From NCBI GenBank assembly GCA_011371465.1, contig DRQL01000106.1, positions 1 to 10,138 of the forward strand: a DNA stretch of 10,138 nucleotides, in the 5' to 3' direction. This DNA comes from Gammaproteobacteria bacterium. GTDB lineage: Bacteria > Pseudomonadota > Gammaproteobacteria > DSM-19610. The notes under the pieces were generated by a model that ran no database searches, was not told where the DNA came from, and saw only the letters and a list, made by a program, of their open reading frames with translations. Shown here piece after piece: positions 7,805-10,138 of the stretch (its first letter is position 1; each line of letters opens with the position of its first letter). The translations under genes were made by a program, and so were the position numbers.

Positions 7805-7858
7805 GATAAGATATTGCTAATATTCTGGCGGCCCACAGACCGGCGCCGTCGCCGTATC

Positions 7859-7863
7859 GAGGA
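7859..7863 (+). promoter_or_regulatory. Ribosome binding site of the small ORF after ccoS
   Basis: GAGGA, six bases before ATG 7870, is a stronger Shine-Dalgarno sequence than those of ccoQ, ccoH or ccoS. It is the main sign that the following 30-codon ORF is translated. Confidence 0.6.
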
Positions 7864-7869
7864 CGTGCA

Positions 7870-7962
7870 ATGTTCAGTTTTCAGGGTTTCCCGATCACCA
7901 TCGTGGTCGTGCTGGTGGTCGTGGCCTGGGCCAGTTTCCTGTCGATTGTGTTTTCCGGCTGA
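7870..7962 (+). CDS. Predicted 30-residue single-helix membrane protein downstream of ccoS
   Basis: This is a 31-codon reading frame too short for usual gene calling. The product starts MFSFQGFP, continues as one strongly hydrophobic helix (about residues 9-28, ITIVVVLVVVAWASFLSIVF) and ends in SG. It has a GAGGA ribosome binding site at good distance. Third positions are mostly G or C, as in the oxidase genes and unlike the AT-richer cassettes further on. It lies 65 bases after ccoS on the same strand, with no obvious terminator between. Some cbb3 oxidases contain an extra tiny single-helix subunit (CcoM in Pseudomonas stutzeri). This ORF could be an analogue by size, topology and position, but I see no sequence match to CcoM. 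It could also be a chance ORF or the remnant of a gene lost when the integron region arrived. Confidence 0.55.
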   Translation: MFSFQGFPITIVVVLVVVAWASFLSIVFSG

Positions 7963-7968
7963 GCGGCA

Positions 7969-7983
7969 GGCGGCCGAACCGCC
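7969..7983. terminator. Short GC hairpin after the small ORF (weak terminator candidate)
   Basis: GGCGG-CCGAA-CCGCC can form a five-pair stem seven bases after the stop of the small ORF. No T-run follows, so intrinsic termination is doubtful. It lies where the oxidase locus ends and the integrase relic begins. Confidence 0.25.
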
Positions 7984-8025
7984 AGTGCACCCGGGCCGCT
8001 GACGGGAACTTGCGCGCCAGTGCAC
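7980..8025. repeat. 11-bp direct repeat at the truncated end of intI
   Basis: CGCCAGTGCAC occurs at 7980-7990 and 8015-8025. The second copy encodes part of the LPCALA segment of the integrase. The first begins exactly where integrase similarity stops. This suggests a short-repeat rearrangement at the break, though chance is possible for a repeat this short. Confidence 0.5.
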
Positions 8026-8569
8026 AGGGCAGGTGTACCGCACCGTAGCCGGCGGCCAGATTCTCGGTGTGCAGGCGACGCACATTTTCGACCTGTTCCT
8101 GCAACAAGGCCATCAGCCTTTCCTGCATGGGCACCACACAATCCTTATCACCCTTTCCGCTGCGCACGATAATCTGCCGGTACTCGAAATCCAGGTCGCA
8201 TACCCGCAATCGCACGCATTCCAACAAGCGCAGACCACTGCCATACAGCAGGCAGCCCACGCGCAGCAGAATTACATCCAGACCAGTCGAACTTGTCAGC
8301 CCACGCAGATTTAACCATGCCTGTAAACAGGACACGCAGGGCGTCGACCATTTGCCTGAATTGCCAGTCGGCGAGTAATTCGCTGCTGCCTTTGTCTTTG
8401 AAATAGCCTTCAAGGTCATCCGCAGTGAGCGTCGAAAGACGTCGCCCGGACCGCGCCTTGATGAAAACCTCGGCGTGCCGGAGTGCCAGCGGCGGGCACG
8501 CTCCGGCAGGTTGTAAGCGATTGTTTTCAAGATGTACCTGTCCCGGAAACGGGAAGTGGCATCCTCCAT
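7991..8569 (-). pseudogene. intI: Integron integrase (IntI) pseudogene, long N-terminal type
   Basis: Three blocks on the - strand, in two frames, make up this relic. Block A (8569 to about 8480) reads MEDATSRFRDRYI...LPERARRWHS. Block B (8477 to about 8283) reads HAEVFIKARSGRRL...LADWQFRQMVDALRVLF...KFDW. Block C (8281 to 7991) reads LLYGSGLRLLECVRLRV, RQIIVRSGKGDKD, then LHTENLAAGYGAVHLPCAL and ARKFPSAAR. Blocks A and B match the extra N-terminal region of long proteobacterial integron integrases. Block C has the box I Arg (GLR), the beta-sheet Lys (GKGDK) and the insert that sets IntI apart from other tyrosine recombinases. One lost base at about 8480 separates A from B. Between B and C the core-binding domain, probably over 100 residues, is missing. 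The C-terminal HxxR, His and Tyr catalytic residues are absent. Roughly 190 codons remain of an expected 430-450. It is certainly inactive. Confidence 0.92.
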
Positions 8570-8726
8570 GACGTAGACTCCAGGCAAACTGACGATCATC
8601 CTTGATCCATGCAGGAGTTTTATGGGAGAGTGGGCCAATGTTAACCGGATTTACATATAGTTCTGTCTATCCTGGATACACAACTTTCTGTAAATTTAAC
8701 TTTTAGGCGCAATATGTGGATTTGAA
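8570..8726. other. attI-like region and possible first cassette junction
   Basis: This 157-base stretch lies between the intI relic and cassette 1, where attI and the cassette promoter sit in integrons. Composition changes abruptly near 8640. The leftmost part (to 8638) can be read as an N-terminal extension of intI, but I prefer the start at 8569. At 8703-8708 stands TTAGGC, the usual first bases of a cassette after the G/TT cut. The preceding base is T, not the expected G, so this junction is uncertain. It would place the cassette edge 24 bases before the GTG of the first gene. I found no convincing promoter hexamers. Confidence 0.4.
8664..8682. promoter_or_regulatory. 19-bp dyad, possible operator or recombinase-binding site
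   Basis: TGT-C-TATCC-T-GGATA-C-ACA pairs at eight of nine positions around a central T. It lies between intI and cassette 1, where a regulator of either, or the integrase itself, would bind. It does not match the LexA box (CTGT-N8-ACAG) known from many intI promoters. The binding protein is unknown. Confidence 0.4.
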
Positions 8727-9566
8727 GTGGGTTATAGAAATCTCGCACGAAAACATCTTAAGTGTGCCGAAGAGCAACTAGATCAAGGCATAGATCAATG
8801 CCTTAAATACGCTGCGTTGGAGCTTAGAATGGCGATGGAGGCTCTTACTTATGATCGTGCTGCCGCTTATAAAGACGAATTTCCGCCGCAAGAGTATGAA
8901 ACGTGGCAACCTAGAAAAGTAATGGCTGTTCTTCTAGATATCGATCCTATGACTGATAAAGATAGCTCTATCGCTATTGGCCAAGAAGAAAAGTATGGTG
9001 TTTCTGCGCCAAAGATGACTTCTCTTGGTACTGAAAAAGTCTTGGGATTGAAAACTTTAAAAAAGCACTATGATGCTCTGGGTAACTACCTTCATGTCCA
9101 ATCACTAAAAAGTGTGCGATGTGGCAAGACAGTAGATTTCATAAAGTTTCGAAAACGATGTGAAGAGATTGCAAAGTTTGTGTCCAACGTTCTATCCTCG
9201 CCCGTTTACAATTGCACAATTGGTGTTTTTTCTAATTTAAAGTGCGTAGAGTGCGGTAACCCTATTCGTAAGCGCATTCCTAGTGGTGAAAGCGAGGTTA
9301 CAGCTAAATGTTTTGAGTGTGGAGCAACATACACAGTTGTCGACGAAGGCGAAGGTAAATCTCAATGGGCTCCTCACCAACATGAGATAGAGTGTGCAAG
9401 TACCAACTGCAGTCATAAGATTGTGGTCTGGCATCATGAATTAGAAGTTGGTAGACGCTGGGAATGTCCAAGCTGCAAAGGGGAAAATACCTTCGTCCTC
9501 GCTATTAACTTTAAAGAAGCGCCTAACCAATCGCTCAATTCGACGCCAGAAAACGGCGCGAATTAG
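8727..9566 (+). CDS. Integron cassette 1: uncharacterised protein with helical N-terminus and two zinc ribbons
   Basis: I do not recognise a named family. The 279-residue product starts at GTG 8727; an in-frame TAA at 8697 limits upstream extension and the ribosome binding site (GGA, six bases before) is weak. Residues 1-160 are mostly helical, with ARKHLKCAEEQLDQG, then LELRMAMEALTYDR (31-44), WQPRKVMAVLLDIDP (60-74) and YDALGNYLHVQSL (115-127). This layout resembles small all-helical domains such as HEPN, but a clear Rx4-6H motif is missing. Two zinc ribbons follow: C173/C176 with C195/C198, and C223/C228 with C247/C250. There is no signal peptide or membrane helix, so it is probably cytoplasmic. 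The last 15 codons, including the stop, lie inside the attC site, as in compact cassettes. Low GC marks it as acquired. Binding of nucleic acid or protein through the ribbons is an inference. Confidence 0.85.
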   Translation: MGYRNLARKHLKCAEEQLDQGIDQCLKYAALELRMAMEALTYDRAAAYKDEFPPQEYETWQPRKVMAVLLDIDPMTDKDSSIAIGQEEKYGVSAPKMTSLGTEKVLGLKTLKKHYDALGNYLHVQSLKSVRCGKTVDFIKFRKRCEEIAKFVSNVLSSPVYNCTIGVFSNLKCVECGNPIRKRIPSGESEVTAKCFECGATYTVVDEGEGKSQWAPHQHEIECASTNCSHKIVVWHHELEVGRRWECPSCKGENTFVLAINFKEAPNQSLNSTPENGAN

Positions 9567-9580
9567 CTCAACCGTTAGCA
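9521..9580 (+). other. attC recombination site of cassette 1
   Basis: The site has the full attC plan. The R'' box GCCTAAC is at 9521-9527 and the R' box GTTAGCA at 9574-9580; GTTAG pairs with CTAAC. Between them an imperfect palindrome pairs AATTCG (9537-9542) and CGCC (9544-9547) with GGCG (9555-9558) and CGAATT (9559-9564). One unpaired A at 9543 is the kind of extrahelical base that integrases read in the folded single strand. The terminal loop is short (AGAAAAC). The total is about 60 bases, like the aadA-type sites. The stop codon of cassette 1 (9564-9566) lies inside it. Cutting is expected after G9574, which makes TTAGCA the first bases of the next cassette. Confidence 0.93.
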
Positions 9581-9582
9581 TC

Positions 9583-9590
9583 AAGGAGGT
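9583..9590 (+). promoter_or_regulatory. Perfect Shine-Dalgarno sequence of cassette 2
   Basis: AAGGAGGT is complementary to the 16S rRNA 3' end over its whole length and lies nine bases after the expected recombination cut. The codon at ideal distance, four bases after it, is ATA at 9595. The first ATG (9605) is out of frame with the long ORF. The site therefore argues for translation from a non-standard start. Confidence 0.8.
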
Positions 9591-9594
9591 TAAA

Positions 9595-10138
9595 ATAAAT
9601 ATTAATGCAGAAACCGTCAGTTTGGCTCAAATCATCTTCTACGTGGTGAGCCCACTGGTTACACTTTTGGCGGTGTTGGTAGCGTACATTGCGTTAGTTA
9701 AACAATCACGCCCTCACATTCTTGTTCAATACCGCCCTAACCCAGGAATTCAGTCCTTCATTGATTTAGTAGTAGAGAACATTGGGAATGGTATGGCAAG
9801 AAATGTCCAGTTTTCTCAACCAATACCAGCACAGTGCTTTGGTATTGAAAAGCCGGATGGAGAAGGTGGCGAAGCACTAGGTGGTGGATTTCCGGCAATT
9901 GCGGCAGGTCAGCAGTTCATTTTTGACGGTGGCCAGTACGCCGGATTGAAAAACCGTATTGGTGAAATGATGGAGATTCAGTTGACTTACGAATACATGA
10001 ATCCTATAGGGATCCGGAGGAAGCGAAAGGAAGCATGCGTGCTGAGCATAACTCATTTGGAGGGTATGCCTTCCCGCACTAATGCAGAGCAAGCAATTGT
10101 TGATGCTTTAAAGAGCAATAATGTAACGACACTCCACA
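9595..10138 (+). CDS. Integron cassette 2: membrane-anchored uncharacterised protein, 3' end outside window
   Basis: A frame without stops runs from the attC site to the window end (181 codons from 9595). With ATA 9595 as start the product begins MNINAETVSLAQ, a natural-looking N-terminus. The first ordinary start codons are TTG 9622 and GTG 9643 and 9646, which would cut into the membrane helix. One hydrophobic helix lies at about residues 11-33 (IIFYVVSPLVTLLAVLVAYI), followed by KQSRPHILVQYRPNPG. A beta-rich soluble domain with DLVVENIGNGMARNVQFS, FPAIAAGQQF and MEIQLTYEYMNPIG follows. The ENIGNG(x)ARNV pattern is common in uncharacterised single-helix proteins of accessory regions, probably with the domain on the cytoplasmic side. 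Function is unknown. The GC level (about 43% in one counted line) matches cassette 1. Confidence 0.75.
   Translation, partial: MNINAETVSLAQIIFYVVSPLVTLLAVLVAYIALVKQSRPHILVQYRPNPGIQSFIDLVVENIGNGMARNVQFSQPIPAQCFGIEKPDGEGGEALGGGFPAIAAGQQFIFDGGQYAGLKNRIGEMMEIQLTYEYMNPIGIRRKRKEACVLSITHLEGMPSRTNAEQAIVDALKSNNVTTLH

Larger units (their letters stand above)
7991..10138. mobile_element. Integron remnant: decayed intI followed by a cassette array (runs off window)
   Basis: The pieces are in the canonical integron layout. An intI relic reads leftward, an attI-like region lies behind its 5' end, and genes read rightward with an attC site between them. Composition falls from over 60% GC in the oxidase operon to about 43-47% in the cassette lines I counted. 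The array continues beyond the window, so its length is unknown. Because the integrase is dead, any further cassette movement would need an integrase supplied from elsewhere. Confidence 0.85.

Noticed and set aside
7811..7823. ATATT-GCT-AATAT inverted repeat after ccoS
   Set aside because: A five-pair AT-only stem without a T-run is too weak for a terminator, and it does not match an FNR box (TTGAT-N4-ATCAA).
7895..7990. Continuation of the integrase frame beyond PSAAR to 7895
   Set aside because: Similarity to IntI stops at 7991. The remaining codons are antisense to the small membrane ORF and read as low-complexity Arg/Pro-rich sequence.
8033..8378. Two + strand open frames of 93 and 103 codons opposite the integrase relic
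   Set aside because: They are antisense to the recognisable IntI blocks and have no motif or ribosome binding site.
9237..9437. 66-codon - strand frame opposite the zinc ribbons of cassette 1
   Set aside because: It lies opposite a better-supported gene with clear Cys motifs and shows no features of its own.
9877..10092. 71-codon - strand frame opposite cassette 2
   Set aside because: The + strand frame continues without stops from the attC site with a membrane helix and a ribosome site, so the antisense frame is a shadow.

Overview
The window is most likely the chromosome of a gammaproteobacterium. The evidence is a GC-rich gene set (one ccoG line that I counted is about 63% GC), the classical ccoNOQP-GHIS order, and the type of integron integrase found downstream. 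I cannot name the species from the sequence.

Region 1 (1-7804, + strand) is a complete cbb3-type cytochrome c oxidase locus, except that the 5' part of ccoN lies outside the window. ccoN, ccoO, ccoQ and ccoP encode the oxidase: a haem-copper catalytic subunit, a mono-haem c subunit, a small single-helix subunit and a di-haem c subunit. ccoG, ccoH (fixH), ccoI (fixI) and ccoS encode the assembly set: a membrane 4Fe-4S protein linked to copper reduction, a membrane assembly factor, a copper-exporting P-type ATPase and a small maturation protein. Together they make a high-affinity terminal oxidase for respiration at low oxygen. Genes are tightly packed or overlapping, with one interruption: between ccoH and ccoI sits a 71-bp palindromic dispersed-repeat element. 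CcoH carries an unusual multi-helix N-terminal extension. CcoO has an extra stretch of about 40 residues.

Region 2 (7805-7962) holds an unlisted 30-residue single-helix ORF with a good ribosome binding site. It is a candidate extra small protein of the cbb3 operon.

Region 3 (7991-8569, - strand) is a dead integron integrase (intI). It keeps the N-terminal extension and part of the catalytic domain, including the IntI-specific insert. It has a frameshift, a large internal deletion and no C-terminus.

Region 4 (about 8570-10138, + strand) is a gene-cassette array with much lower GC (about 43-47% in the lines counted). An attI-like region with a 19-bp dyad is followed by cassette 1, which encodes a protein with a helical N-terminus and two zinc ribbons. 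A convincing attC site at 9521-9580 contains the stop codon of cassette 1. Cassette 2 begins there: a membrane-anchored protein with a perfect Shine-Dalgarno sequence but an apparent ATA start codon. It runs off the window. The arrangement is an orphaned integron array next to its decayed integrase, inserted directly downstream of a core respiratory operon.
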